Numbered from the stretch's first letter, positions 10,046 to 22,546 are shown. The stretch: 64,000 nt of DNA from Pseudeuparius sepicola (GCA_963920635.1 OY987299.1:28350901-28414900), one strand, 5' to 3'. The notes: a model not told the origin generated them from the sequence alone. Numbers and translations: made by a program.

Positions 10046-11236
10046 CCTACAGCGGGGATTCGTGGCAAAGATGAAGGAGCAGAGCGGAAATCTTGCAAGA
10101 TTGTTGCTAGGAGCACTGCTGCCAATGCTATTGTAAAATACCATTTATTTGTAAGACCAAAAATGTTTTTGTTGTTATATTAAAAGATGCCTAAGTTATA
10201 GGCCATTGTAATGCACCACTGACAATAATTACTGCTATGGCTTAACCTACTGCCAAAATAATTGTATTATTAAGTTCTAGTGTCAGGTGTGGGGTAGTTG
10301 GCTGAATACAGGGAGCCTTTAAAGTAAGAGGACCCAGCATTATATTTTCCAAAGTGAGGCCGTTTCTTTCCTCATTCTAATGGTCTCAATGATGAAAAGT
10401 ATGCCATTTTATTGGAGAATCTATGAATATAACAGGTACTTTGATTGTTAGTAAAAATTAATAATGGTTTCCACGATTTCTAAAAATTAGACTTGACAAT
10501 GTTCTGTCAACAAACACAGAATATGGCAAGTGCCAAATGAATCAAATTTATTTTATATTTGAATTTGGTTTCCTGCAATTATTTCCAGGAATTTAAGTAT
10601 GGTAAGTCAGTGCCGATTTTGCTTATTTGAGAATTTGTCGCTATTGCACCTTGTTATCAGGTTCCTCAAACCATTTGTAATATATAGGTATAATAGGTAC
10701 GTACTTGAACTTTCTTCCCTTGTCGAATGTATCTACCCAAAGAACTTTCACAGATTTCGGGATGGACTAATAAGATTAGGTCTTGTACTTAGTTCTATCA
10801 TGTAGTTTTTCTCGGTGCTCATTATAAATTTTTTGTAATTTTATTTCTCTCCCAAGGTACCTCACAAACGTAAAATAAACTTATAGTTGTAGATAAAAAC
10901 TGTTTAAAAAAAGACCTGACTGAAGCTACCTGCTTAATAATTTAAAATTTTCGAAGTACGATTCGTTTAGAACTATCTACTTATACGTAATGCACACGTA
11001 ATGGGAATTGTAGGATTACTAAAGGTGAGACAAGAAAAATCTGGTTGCAATTATTGGGACTACTACAGGCGGCCGCATTACCTTTAATTGACTAGGAAGT
11101 TAGAAAACTTAAAATTGTGAACTATGATGGGAAATATTTTGCCTCCTTTGGAATCTATGGCACTGGCATGTCACATAAAACCTGATGGCAGTTGGGACAG
11201 TGACATATAACATAACCTTATACCAGCCCACTTATG
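10046..11236. other. Mostly unannotated; short fragment of repeat B at about 10300-10345
   Basis: The 10300-10345 fragment (CAGGGAGCCTTTAAAGTAAG, then GGACCCAGCAT) matches the start of repeat B at 61055 in the same orientation. Nothing else could be supported. Confidence 0.45.
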
Positions 11237-11346
11237 TGGTCTCCTTGGAGTATACAGAAAACAAACTTCCCCTCAAGGCTTCACTTTTCCTATGTGATAG
11301 ACTGTGACATGCTGGGTCCCCTTATTTTAAAGAGTCCCTGGCTGAT
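11237..11346 (+). repeat. Dispersed repeat B, copy 1
   Basis: About 110 bases contain GGCTTCACTTTTCCTATGTG, then GATAGACTGTGACATGCTGG and GTCCCCTTATTTTAAAG. These are nearly identical to the reverse complement of 61055-61165. A third, shorter relative lies at 10300-10345. No coding signal; family unknown. Confidence 0.7.
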
Positions 11347-12139
11347 TAAAAGGTACAGGCGCGGCCCTTGCAATCCTTCCAATACGTGCGGTCGCAAAAG
11401 AGTTCAAATGACAACGTTGCAATTACCCCTCCCCTCTCTCACGGTTTGAAAGCCAGCCATAACCTGAAAGGCGTCCTTGACGGCAAATCTAACATTTTAT
11501 TAAGCGACATTGCCTTACGCGACATTGCCAGTTACAGTTAGGTTGGCCAAACTAGATTGCCTGAATAATAGTGGAAAATTTTACAACTCTGCCCACGGAC
11601 ATTGGCGGCTTTTTTCGCAAAAGTGTTTCGACAACCTCGAATATAGCCGTTCTAAAAATCGAAGGAGGTGGTAAGTCTCTTAATTGGGTGTCGTACTTTC
11701 CTCCGGTACCAAAAAGAACCTCGAATATCTAAGAGAATTTCCCGATTTACGATTAACCACTTTCGAGGAACGGGACGGCTGTAGAACCAACGAAACCGAC
11801 GAAAAATCCCTCCCTATTGGAAATTGCGTGTTTTTTCTTATTTCTCGATTTTTCGGGGTACCGGGAAGCATCAGAACCTCACCCAAAGAATCCAGGGAAG
11901 CTTTAGAAAATGAAATAAACCAAAAATTTGGTTCGCGGTTAAGATCAAGAAATGTAATAAACCAATGTATAAAACCACTATGAGATTCTTCTATAATAAC
12001 ACAATAATTATTATACTTAGGTATACTTACCTTATTTAACTAATACCACTTTGACAATCAAAGAAATCCGCGTAATTTCACGTTACGTGGATCTTAAAAC
12101 ACCAAGGAACAGTGTGAAACTTTAAATTCACCTATAAAG
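11347..12139. other. Spacer containing a decayed inverted repeat (about 11688-11880)
   Basis: The segment around GGTGTCGTACTTTCCTCCGG TACC is mirrored about 130 bases later by a segment with GGTACCGGGAAGC..CCTCACCC. As a result both strands carry similar short frames (99 and 68 codons). This looks like an old foldback rather than a gene. Otherwise nothing recognised. Confidence 0.4.
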
Positions 12140-13606
12140 TTATTTTAATTATAATGCAGCGATTTAACCTATTTTCGTTGACTGGCGTATTAAACGTCAG
12201 TCCATGCAATTTTTATGCAATTTTTATATTCTACAGGGAGAAGCGGGGTGGTATGGGGAATGTAGGGAAAGCTGTTGATTTGAGAAGCCGTAGAATTGGC
12301 GCAACGTTGCCGCACTTACCAGAAATTCTTGATTTCTTGTTCATTTCCCAAGCCAAGTGGAAACATTTATGAGGCCGCGCCTGTACATCTATTATGCCTC
12401 TTTTGCTTTGTGTTAATTTTGCAAATTATTTTTTTACTTTTTCGGGGCATATTTCCACTCTCTACCTCAACTCATTTAACTATAATAAAGGCGCAATCAG
12501 CATAAATACTAGATTATTCAGATGGTTAACGCTCAGTCATAATACAAATAAAACCTTAGCAAGATAACTTTGTAATTTCCACATTGTTTCCGGTGTTCGG
12601 GACGCAGAATGCTCAGATGTAGATTGTAATTTGTGGCTAATTAAAATGAGTATCTTCCAAGTTTGACATACAAATACCTTTTGTTTCCGGATGGAGTCGA
12701 GATAAATTGCCTTCCGTGTGGATGGGGGGTAAAGCAAGATTGTTACTTAGCGGAATGTTTGAAATTTCGAAAGCCACAATTGAGATTTTCATTTAGCAAC
12801 TTGTTAAAGAGCAACATATGTGTGTACAGAAGTTTTAGTCAACATTTTAGCTTTACAATAGGTATACTGTCAGGCGTGGGTAGATTTATTATTGGTGATC
12901 GTGATCGATCTTTTTTAGACAGTCTTGGCTTGTCATTCTCATAGTCTGAAATTATAACCAACCATTATTTTGCTTAATATTAAGGTAAAATAGTCAAATT
13001 AAACTTCACAGCATATTAAAATTGGCGACAATGAATAACCGAAAGAAAAGTTTATACCTACCTAAAGCACGACACTGGGGAAGCTGCAGAAATGGAAAAA
13101 ACTCGCCTGACGTTCCCCTATACGGGAAAGTGGACGAATGACATATTACCCGAATTCTTTCCTCCAGATTGCTCCGCTAATACTAATGGAAAATTACGGC
13201 TGATATATAGTTGTAATTAGTTGATGATGTTTTATTATCATTCCCGCGGACGCGTTTCGGAGGAAAATGAATTTTTGCGGAAATGGGGGAGATCAACTAA
13301 TATCCGACATGTGTTATTTTTGAGGGCATTTTTCACAAGATATTAAAGCCCGCCCGTCGGCCCGGCTGGCGGTCAAGCAAGGAAAATTTCACGACAGATG
13401 CGATGGATGTAATAAGGGGGAAAATAAATATATGGGATGACGAAAATCGGTTTTACAGAGCTCACTAAAAAAACTTGGACTAATTTTTTTGTTCGTTTAT
13501 GATATTTCAAAGATTATTAGTTGCAAAAGCGATCTTCAAAAATACACTCTATTCAAACAAAATGCAAGTGGCGCGTAAACGACCCAAGTAACATTTTAAG
13601 TTATAA
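12140..13606 (+). repeat. Tandem duplication, unit 1 (1467 bp)
   Basis: The unit is repeated immediately downstream with the same register. Only four differences were noticed by eye: G/A at 12680/14147, G/A at 12714/14181, one A/G near 13206/14673 and one T/C near 13476/14943. The unit contains one copy of dispersed repeat A (12488-12705), and a GC-rich patch near 13340. The open frames (66-93 codons, such as 12154-12372) show no recognisable domain and overlap each other on both strands. Confidence 0.95.
12488..12705 (+). repeat. Dispersed repeat A, copy 2
   Basis: Aligns with 9810-10045 through AAAGGCGCAATCAGCATAAA, GATAACTTTGTAATTTCC, CATTGTTTCCGGTGTTCGGG, and the CAAGTTTGACATACAAATAC region. 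It is embedded in the tandem unit and so is older than the duplication. Confidence 0.6.
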
Positions 13607-15073
13607 TTATTTTAATTATAATGCAGCGATTTAACCTATTTTCGTTGACTGGCGTATTAAACGTCAGTCCATGCAATTTTTATGCAATTTTTATATTCTA
13701 CAGGGAGAAGCGGGGTGGTATGGGGAATGTAGGGAAAGCTGTTGATTTGAGAAGCCGTAGAATTGGCGCAACGTTGCCGCACTTACCAGAAATTCTTGAT
13801 TTCTTGTTCATTTCCCAAGCCAAGTGGAAACATTTATGAGGCCGCGCCTGTACATCTATTATGCCTCTTTTGCTTTGTGTTAATTTTGCAAATTATTTTT
13901 TTACTTTTTCGGGGCATATTTCCACTCTCTACCTCAACTCATTTAACTATAATAAAGGCGCAATCAGCATAAATACTAGATTATTCAGATGGTTAACGCT
14001 CAGTCATAATACAAATAAAACCTTAGCAAGATAACTTTGTAATTTCCACATTGTTTCCGGTGTTCGGGACGCAGAATGCTCAGATGTAGATTGTAATTTG
14101 TGGCTAATTAAAATGAGTATCTTCCAAGTTTGACATACAAATACCTTTTGTTTCCGGATAGAGTCGAGATAAATTGCCTTCCGTGTAGATGGGGGGTAAA
14201 GCAAGATTGTTACTTAGCGGAATGTTTGAAATTTCGAAAGCCACAATTGAGATTTTCATTTAGCAACTTGTTAAAGAGCAACATATGTGTGTACAGAAGT
14301 TTTAGTCAACATTTTAGCTTTACAATAGGTATACTGTCAGGCGTGGGTAGATTTATTATTGGTGATCGTGATCGATCTTTTTTAGACAGTCTTGGCTTGT
14401 CATTCTCATAGTCTGAAATTATAACCAACCATTATTTTGCTTAATATTAAGGTAAAATAGTCAAATTAAACTTCACAGCATATTAAAATTGGCGACAATG
14501 AATAACCGAAAGAAAAGTTTATACCTACCTAAAGCACGACACTGGGGAAGCTGCAGAAATGGAAAAAACTCGCCTGACGTTCCCCTATACGGGAAAGTGG
14601 ACGAATGACATATTACCCGAATTCTTTCCTCCAGATTGCTCCGCTAATACTAATGGAAAATTACGGCTGATATGTAGTTGTAATTAGTTGATGATGTTTT
14701 ATTATCATTCCCGCGGACGCGTTTCGGAGGAAAATGAATTTTTGCGGAAATGGGGGAGATCAACTAATATCCGACATGTGTTATTTTTGAGGGCATTTTT
14801 CACAAGATATTAAAGCCCGCCCGTCGGCCCGGCTGGCGGTCAAGCAAGGAAAATTTCACGACAGATGCGATGGATGTAATAAGGGGGAAAATAAATATAT
14901 GGGATGACGAAAATCGGTTTTACAGAGCTCACTAAAAAAACTCGGACTAATTTTTTTGTTCGTTTATGATATTTCAAAGATTATTAGTTGCAAAAGCGAT
15001 CTTCAAAAATACACTCTATTCAAACAAAATGCAAGTGGCGCGTAAACGACCCAAGTAACATTTTAAGTTATAA
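13607..15073 (+). repeat. Tandem duplication, unit 2 (1467 bp)
   Basis: Second unit of the tandem pair; it ends where the sequence returns to ATTATTTATCTTAAG after 15073. Only about six bases of a third unit could follow by chance. The near-identity means either a very recent duplication or an assembly artefact. Confidence 0.95.
13955..14172 (+). repeat. Dispersed repeat A, copy 3
   Basis: Copy carried inside tandem unit 2; identical in origin to the copy at 12488. Confidence 0.6.
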
Positions 15074-16880
15074 TTATTTATCTTAAGTCCAAATAGTTGT
15101 ATTAGGGTTATAAAATTGTCGCTTAGGGTAGACAAAATAACTATAGGTCTTATAGTAGTTGTTAGGATGTTATTTACTCGAATCGTGAAAGTAATTGTTC
15201 TATAAAAGTCTTATAACAGTTATAACATGGTTACTTTAACATCAACATTATATAGTCTTTCAAAGGTTATTATAAGGTTGTAAAGAGGTCTCCGTCGTTG
15301 AGAATACAACAACTTTTACGACTTTAGAAATATAGTTTTACGACGGTTGTAAAGAAAATAATTTGACCACATTAAAACTTTGTGGAGCGATAGTCGTATA
15401 AAGACGATTTAAATATATTATAAGACATCAGTAAGTGGAAGTCATAGATGTTGTATAACAGTTTTAAGCAAGATCTTAATACGACATAGAAATGAGAACC
15501 TGACGGTAAGAAAGTAGTGCACATGCGCGTTAATATTAATTTCAACCTCGATATGACCCCAGTAAATGGTAATTTTAATAAAATACCTTTATACGACTTT
15601 CGTTGGGTCATTAGTAAAAGTGAGACGTAATTTATTATCATAATATGTATCATATTATGATGTGCCATATATCATATAGTAAATATAAAGCAGTAATAAA
15701 TATCTACAGTATAAGCATATCAGCATCTGTTAAAAATTATTATGAGTTTTACAAAAGACTGGGCAAATACAAATGCTCAGGAAGTTATAGACGAGCAGTT
15801 ACAAAAATTTGGAATTAAATCAGTTTTGTCATACAAATCTTTATTTTTTTATACTACTACTACTACTACTACTAGCACTACTACGAAGTTGACGAGGCAC
15901 CTACCCCGGACCGCAGAAATTTCTAAAGACAGCCCTCCACGCGCATACGCATATAAATACTTATTCTGTAATTTTGATTTTAGTGTTAGTCGCTTTATAA
16001 CCTCTTAATAGTCGTTTGACAGTTTTAGAACTATGTATGACCTCTTAGTAGTTTGACTGAAGTTTTACAACTACTAAGTCATTATAAGCACCGTCGGCCA
16101 TGTTTGCCATCAGAAATTCAGTTAAATTATACAACCATGTTTGTCTTACGAAAGTGGCAAAACTTCGAATTTAATTTGTGGGCACAAATCATAGAAATTT
16201 GAGTGGAAAACATGTATTTTCGACATATCGAACGATCCTGTACAACTGTAACACTTTAAATTTTAATTTAAAGCACGTTCATATTTTACATTTTTTCTTT
16301 CATTTCCTTTAATTTCCATTATTTTAAAGGCGCGTTGTAAATTTTCGAGCTATATTTATAATTAAATAAAGTAAATAAAGTAAATAAAAATTCGCAATAG
16401 ATTCCGTTAAGTACAATCGTCAAAAACCGAGATGCTTTATTGCATAATATCACCAACGTATAATTTCGTTTTTACCGCTTACGGCCGAGACAGAATGAAA
16501 TGTCTTCGTATTACAAGCAAACACTGCACAATATAACACTACGTTCCATATTTACCACCAATTGGTATTAATTAGAGATCTTCACAACTTTAGAGCTACT
16601 TCTTTATGACGTTAAGGTATATCTTTGAATTTACACGACCTAATGGACTTATAAAAGTCATATCCAATCAAGTCAGATAAAAGTCGTATGAAAAGTTATG
16701 AAAACCCGTTTCCATCCGTCCATATTCAGTCATAAAGGAGTTGTAAAAAGGACGATACGTCTATAGACAAGTTGTATTATTGGTCGCAACAACGTCTTCA
16801 CGTGTTTTATGCAGCTTTAAATGTTACTTTTGGATGGAAGCACGTGAACAAATCTAAGGGCTAATACAAGGCAGGGCCGC
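15074..16880. other. AT-rich region with many short TTATAA/GTTGTAAA-like motifs
   Basis: Variants of TATAACAGTTATAAC, GTTGTAAAGA and CTTATAAAAGTC recur irregularly across 15100-15360 and 16000-16790. I cannot define a period. A small ACT microsatellite lies at 15854-15883. The open frames (up to 98 codons) have no recognisable domain. Confidence 0.4.
15854..15883. repeat. ACT trinucleotide microsatellite
   Basis: Seven to eight ACT units followed by a GCACTACTACG tail. Confidence 0.9.
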
Positions 16881-18109
16881 CGTAAGGACGATCTCTATGA
16901 ATTTTATAATATAAAATATTAAAATAATATGCCCCAGTATTAAGAACTTTAAAAATAAACTTTTATGGCACACCTAGTCATTCACATACCTGCAAATTTC
17001 TACTATTAATACAAACCGTAGCTCCAACAATTAATAAACAGCGAAAGAATTATATCGGAAAAAAATAAAGTTCCACTTGCAACTCAATACACCTCTGTAA
17101 GAAACACTGACTCAGTGCACTCGCCCGCCGGGTCAGATTTTATTGCCGGGTAGCTAATAGCAAGCCGATCACGTGCGTATCACGTTCTAGCCATGCAACA
17201 ACTTGTGTTTATGTTTCACTTGCGTTTAGTTTGAATATAGTTTAGGTGCGTCACAATTTTCCAATTATTACCAAAATCGATAGATGTCAGTCTACAGAAA
17301 CATGTATCAATCATAAAACCATTCTAAATAAAATTCTTAGGAAATAAATAACAACAACATTAATAATTATCACACTCACAATACTCCTAGGAACTAAGAG
17401 TACCCCAGAAGCAACTGAATGCTTGTGCGTTGGAAGGGGGCAATTACCATTATTTTATCTTCGTTCCCATTTCCGGCTAGGACCGACTTTTCCCGATAGA
17501 ACAAGGTTAGTATTAGCAAAAATACTACGGAAAACACATTTTTGTCCAGCGCTCTTGACCATCAGCGATGTTTTTCTATAAAGACCTGTGCATGCATAGT
17601 CTGCCTCAACCTCTATTCGACCAAGGTTGATCGAAGGCAGTAAAACATCCTGTCTAAATAAAACACAAAAAAATAATGTGGTCCGAGCAGAAACGCATTG
17701 TATGGAATATTGACGAATTGTTGTTCTCATTTTTAGGTTATAATTCACCTCCATCACTCTATATAATGCAAAATGCCTATCTACTTTAACAGGATCATCA
17801 CAGAATGATTTATTATTTTTTTAGGCACTTTAACAGATTCTAGTTGCAGTAATAGTGATACTTAAGCCTGTTGACGGTATACAGAAGGATAGTTTTCATG
17901 ACGACCAGCAAAAAAAAAACACATTATGATCGTCCTTTTCAACGGCCCAGTTAACTCAAAGTGAAGTGAACTTGAGTTTTGAGTTCCGAATACATCTTCA
18001 GATACTACAACCGAAAATGTTCCAACTGTAATTTGAAAGCGAAATTCGAGGCGGCCATCACAGCCTGCTTCCTACTTTATTCCCTCGTCCTGGTTGGGGG
18101 AACTCAAGC
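16881..18109. other. No recognised feature
   Basis: Moderately AT-rich sequence. A 100-codon minus-strand frame at 17455-17757 has no recognisable domain. Confidence 0.45.
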
Positions 18110-18345
18110 GCCAGGCAATTCATCTCATCCCCCGCCCGAAACAAAAGGCATCTGATTATCAAACTTGCAAGAGCCCTATTTTAATAAGTCGTAAAGTACA
18201 ATCTACACGCGAATATTCTACGTGCGGCACACAACGGAAACAATGCCGAAACGACAAAGTTATCTGGCGACTGCCACAGCCCTCATTTTAGTGTATCTAC
18301 AATTCAGGGGCAACCGGAGATAATCTAGATCATGCTTTTAAAAGT
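18110..18345 (-). repeat. Dispersed repeat A, copy 4 (inverted)
   Basis: The reverse complement aligns with the copy at 9810-10045, including GATTATCTCCGGTT, AGATAACTTTGTCGTT, GGCATTGTTTCCG and CTTGCAAGTTTGAT. This is the only inverted copy in the window. Confidence 0.6.
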
Positions 18346-18913
18346 TAAATAAATTGAGGTGTGGACCACTGGCAACTACTACTACATATTCGAATTCCTA
18401 GGAAAATGGATTAACTCTTAAAAGTCCATAATATGAATAGGTGAGATGAGCATATATGGTAAGTTTTATTCATTTATGCTTGGTTTGATAAAAAAAATAA
18501 AACGTCTTAGGAAAACAGGTTAAATCCATCTCCGACTTTTCGTTGGATCTGGCAACCTCGCACCGTGACATACCGCCAGTACGGGAGTGTTCGGCAAACA
18601 CAGGTACAATATTATTATTATTATGCAAACAAAATATGCACTAAAAGTTTCATTATATTATAATTGTGTTAATATGAATTCAATAATACAATTATTGCTT
18701 CAATTTAAAGTAGATTGTTGTAATTAAAAAATAATAAAGATTCAGGGGGAAATTTTGACATATTTATGCGACAATTTTGCCATGCTGTGAATAATGAATC
18801 CTTAGTAGTTTGTATACAATACATGTTTGAATTAATAAGTTTTATACTTGCTCATTTTATAATGAACAACAATAAATATTTAGGCTAAAACTAGGTACCT
18901 ATATCGAATAAAT
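18346..18913. other. AT-rich, nothing recognised
   Basis: No coding or repeat feature supported. Confidence 0.45.
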
Positions 18914-19295
18914 TATAACAATTTTTTATCTACTACACACGTGTGTAGTAGATAAAAAACGTATTAGTGGCGGGCATTTGTGTAGAAATTACTACGCGTA
19001 CAGTGGATTGTCAACTTTTCGTTTTTAGCCAATTATTCTATCAAATCTCAACAGAATTCTAAAAACGATACATCACTGTATTCGCAATAATAAGGGCTTT
19101 AAAATGATGTGCCACAAGGGGGGTAGTTCCATTTGAAATTTTAAAGTTTAGGGGGATGAACATATCGGATTGGCTTGACTGTCAAAAAAGCTCCCCTCAA
19201 AAACAAAAATCCACGGGTCTCGGCGAATTTTCAATTTTTCTAATTTTTTTTTTTCTAATTTTTGGGGGGGGTCAAGTTTTCGTTGGGAAACCCTG
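18914..19295. mobile_element. Right arm of a palindromic element (relative of 50810-52111), with a residual hairpin
   Basis: The arm matches 51730-52111 in order: the TATCTACTACACACG region, TGGATTGTCAACTTTYCG, the GGGCTTTAAAATGATG block, the poly-G segment, and the end GGGAAACCCTG followed by TA. Only about 18 bases of the left arm survive, making a perfect hairpin at 18923-18962 around CACACGTGTG. It looks like a deletion derivative. Confidence 0.75.
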
Positions 19296-19304
19296 TACCC
19301 TGTA

Positions 19305-19840
19305 CAGGGTGATCCATTAAACAAATATGTTTTGTTTATATCTGAAAAATGTTACTTTCAGTTGTTTATTTTCTTCTGATCAGTGCATCGAGATCGCGAG
19401 AAATTTCCTACAACTTTCATATGTATTATTTTTTTAAGAACAAAATTTAAAAAGTTAAGGGGTTGGGTAATCTTTAAATAATACCCCTGTCTACTGTAGT
19501 GCTGACGCCATGCGTCTCTCTATTTTGCTATCTAACTGTTGGTTTCGTACATTCACTAAATATATACAAATTTTGAGCTTTCCGAAAACAGTTTAGGGAT
19601 GCTAATTAATTTTACACCTTTCCGAGAGGCCCAGCGCCAGGTGGGTGTCCCGATCGCGGAAGTGCTGACTCTACAGTAGCTCTCTATCACTAAAATACAA
19701 CTCAATCTGAAAATATCAACCTTCCGAAAACTCTTGCACTTTTTTGACGTCAGCTCTTGATCTATTATGGATATTACATTGAATTTTCATTGGTTCTTTC
19801 GCCACCAAACTGGTTAAAAGACAACCTTTTCAAGTTGCCT
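19305..19840. mobile_element. Solo left terminus CAGGGTGATCC; remainder unannotated
   Basis: TA then CAGGGTGATCCATTAAAC starts at 19303, seven bases after the end of the previous element. No inverted partner was found downstream. A moderately GC-rich patch follows at 19480-19690, with no gene recognised. Confidence 0.4.
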
Positions 19841-19924
19841 GGAAAATTAATAAATTCTTAACAGTAAATGAACTAAACTTTGAACTTGTAACAAAAAATA
19901 TCTTCAAGAAATTTGTTTCCTGAG

Positions 19925-21046
19925 CTTTCGGAGAATAAATCTTCCTCCTTTCTCAAAGATCATGTCACGTCAAAGTGAAATGACAGATTAATAAATTTCA
20001 GGTTAAAATGTCATGACAACAGAAACAATAGCCTATATAGCCACCTGTCTGATATTGTACCCTGTGTTCTAATTATTTATAATAACTTCTCTTTGAATCA
20101 GTGGCAATAATATTTTACGGAATTCCACTGAACATTCAGCAACACAGTCGTCTGTATTTCCTAGAATAAATGCTGATTCTTTAATTTTTCGTCTATTTCC
20201 TACTTATCCTTTGAGAATTGGTTTGGACCTATCACACAAAATCCTATGATTGTTATTAAAAGATTGTTCGCATATTTTCGACTTCGAAATTTGATTTTGC
20301 CTGATATAATTTTTATGTTGTTTTAAATGAACGTTAAATGGCCTACAAGTCTCCCCAACATAGAACTTTCCACATTCGCAAGGAATTTTATAAATGCAAT
20401 TTTTTGAACTTTGTACCTCATTAAATGGTTTCGTTTTAACTAGCATCGATCTTAATGTATTTTCGGTTTTAAATACTGTTCTGACATTAAAACGATTGCC
20501 TATGCATTTTAGCTTGTCTGATAGTCCAGGAATATAAGGAATAATTAAATTTACTGGTCGGTCCACCAGATTTATTTCTCTAATAATTCTATTAGCGCAT
20601 TGTTATTTTGATGGCAATCCTGAAAACTTGGTCAATAAATTCAGTTGAGTGGGATAACTATTCTTCGCAAGAACATGTTTCATCTGTTTAATTTCCTCCT
20701 CAAATTTTGTGTTATTAGAACAAATTTCTTTAGCCCTGTCATACAAACTTTTAATTACTCCTTTTTTAACACTAATATGAAGATTGGAGTTAAAATGGAG
20801 ATATCTATTAGTATGACATGTGTTGGTTTTCTATAGACACTAGTTTCTATACTATCTGATTTCAGTATAGAAACATCTAAGAAAGTTAATTAATTATTAT
20901 TTTCAATTTCTAAGTAGAAGGTTCTTGGAAGTTTATAAAATTTAATAATGAATTTAAATCATCTACTCCATGTTCCCAGTTCCCATATAACAAATATGTC
21001 ATCTACATATCTCCACCAAACATTAGGTTGGTGAACTAAAAACTTA
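19925..21046 (-). mobile_element. Penelope-like element relic (RT C-terminus plus GIY-YIG)
   Basis: Read on the minus strand, in order: WWRYVDDIFVIW (RT catalytic YVDD, near 20993-21022), FLDVSIL, TSVYRKPTH, GVIKSLYDRAKEIC-like and the NSYPTQLNLLTKFSG-like region across frame breaks. These are followed by an intact GIY-YIG part (CIYKIPCECGKFYVGETCRP, then FNVHLKQHK), and the tail RKIKESAFILGNTDDC..LLPLIQREVI to a stop at 20069-20071. Beyond the stop, a GGAG..CTCCGAAAGCTC hairpin near 19930-19975 resembles the hammerhead-like 3' region of PLEs. The element is 5' truncated and carries several stops and frameshifts, so it is dead. Confidence 0.9.
20204..20566 (-). pseudogene. GIY-YIG endonuclease segment of the Penelope-like ORF
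   Basis: A 120-codon open stretch carries YKIPCECGKFYVGETCRPFN: the IYxIPC..C..xYVGET pattern (the GIY-YIG variant of PLEs with its paired cysteines), then LKQHK and a downstream H-rich part. In PLEs this domain nicks DNA for target-primed reverse transcription. The frame continues after one stop to the natural C-terminus near 20069; upstream RT sequence lies in other frames. It is a fragment and not expected to function. Confidence 0.85.
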
Positions 21047-21579
21047 TCACATTAATATTACAGCTATAGTAACTTGTAATGAAGAAAAACTGCCGAAATA
21101 AATATAATAATATAAACGATATAAATTATTGGAGATATTCTGGAGGAAGGGCTCATTGCAAAAAAATCCGTTACCAACTTTAGTGCCTTCAACCGCTGAA
21201 GTTACCTGCGGGAACGCGGAAACTCAACCCCGGTTTTGTGCGACAACAAAAAGCCGGACGGTCCAGTGTGGCCGGAGATTCAGCAACAATGCGAAGCACT
21301 CCGGGAAGAGGTCGGGCCGCATTAGTGGAGCGGCCGCAACTGCATCGGTCGCAGTCGGCGGCGTCCAATGCAAACGCTGGTAATAACGGCCGTAAATCTG
21401 CCCCGGCCGTGGCCGGCCCGCCGCGATCGATTCAAGTACACACACGGGTCCACAGATAACGGCACAAGTTGCCAACTGACACTGTTGGCGTTTGCACCAC
21501 ATTTGTGAATTTTGCTTGGACAATTGGGTGTGTTCGATTACAATTCAGACAACACTAAAGGCATGAGAAAATATACATA
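21047..21579. other. GC-rich block (about 21190-21480), no gene recognised
   Basis: CpG-rich sequence with mutually overlapping frames of 73-99 codons on both strands, none with a recognisable domain. No second copy was found in the window. Confidence 0.4.
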
Positions 21580-22546
21580 CAGGGTGTCCAACTTTCAAAC
21601 TATACAAATCCGTAAAATCTTCATTTTTGGAGATAATCCCCTAAACTTTTTTTGTGCCAAGTCAAGTGTCCCATGGAATCCCCTCAAAATAGTTGAATGG
21701 TCAATAGGACCACTCAAGGTGTTGGTGTGCAAAGGTCCAATACAAAATATAGAGAGTGTTCTTATCTGTGCCATCTCAAAATGTTGAATTTTTATGAAAC
21801 TTTATACGGGTCATGAGTGCTGTGGAATCATTGAAAAAATATTGATAAACACAAAAGTAATGTATTTCTTTACAAAATGCCAACTAACAAATAAAATTAT
21901 GGAACCTTACTCAACAAAGTGACTGTCTAAGATGATACGTTTTTTGTGCGTTTCCCGTTGTGGCCACCAGCCACCTTAACTGATATGGACTTACTGACGG
22001 TCAGGCTTCTGTATTTTTTAGATCTGGTTCGTTTATAGTGTGTGGAGCGGTTTTGATATACTCGATTTTGACCCGTATAAAGTTCCAAAAATTCAGTAAT
22101 TTGAGATGGCACAGATAAGAACACTCTGTATATTTTGTATTGGATCTTTGCACACGCACACCTTCGGTGTTCCTATTGACCATTCAACTGTTTTAAGGGG
22201 ATTCCATGGCACACTTGACTTGGCAGATGCCTTTAAAATTCCTATTTTGACACCCTGCAGAATAGAATTCCCTGTATATTTTTATTCAAATTTGGTATAT
22301 GCGGGTTTTGGGGTGTTCTGATTAACGCTGTGGGGTCAGATTTTAAATAAAAAAATTCGCTAAATGGTTTTCGTGAAAATGGGGGGTATAAAAAAATCGC
22401 AGCCGTCCCTGGATTCGCATTTTGAAAATGGCAGGAAGATTAAAAGAAGAGGTTTTTGAAGGCCTTTGAAACAAAAAAAAAGTTGCAGATTATCTCCAAA
22501 AATGAAGATTTTACGGATTTGTACAATTTTAAAGTTGGACACCCTG
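21580..22546. mobile_element. Palindromic TA-flanked element sharing its core with 4009-5239
   Basis: TIRs of about 70 bases (left CAGGGTGTCCAACTTTCAAA; right inverse CAGGGTGTCCAACTTTAAAA) flanked by TA at 21578-21579 and 22547-22548. Inside the TIRs the sequence (about 21660-22370) resembles the interior of the 4009-5239 element, including the minus-strand RVYQNRSTHYKR.. transposase tail. The core is thus shared while the outermost ends differ (CAGGGTGTCCAAC against CAGGGTGTTTCAAG). This suggests a nested insertion or replacement of ends. Confidence 0.85.
21927..22124 (-). pseudogene. Tc1/mariner-like transposase C-terminal relic, second copy
   Basis: Parallel to 4572-4790: an ELYTGQNRVYQNRSTHYKR reading followed by SVKVAGG..., with the same framebreak. 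No catalytic residues remain. Confidence 0.45.

Noticed and set aside
9878..10183. 101-codon plus-strand frame in repeat A
   Set aside because: Frame not preserved in the other three copies of the repeat.
12154..14411. Pairs of identical small frames in the tandem units
   Set aside because: Identical only because the DNA was duplicated; they overlap on both strands and have no domain.
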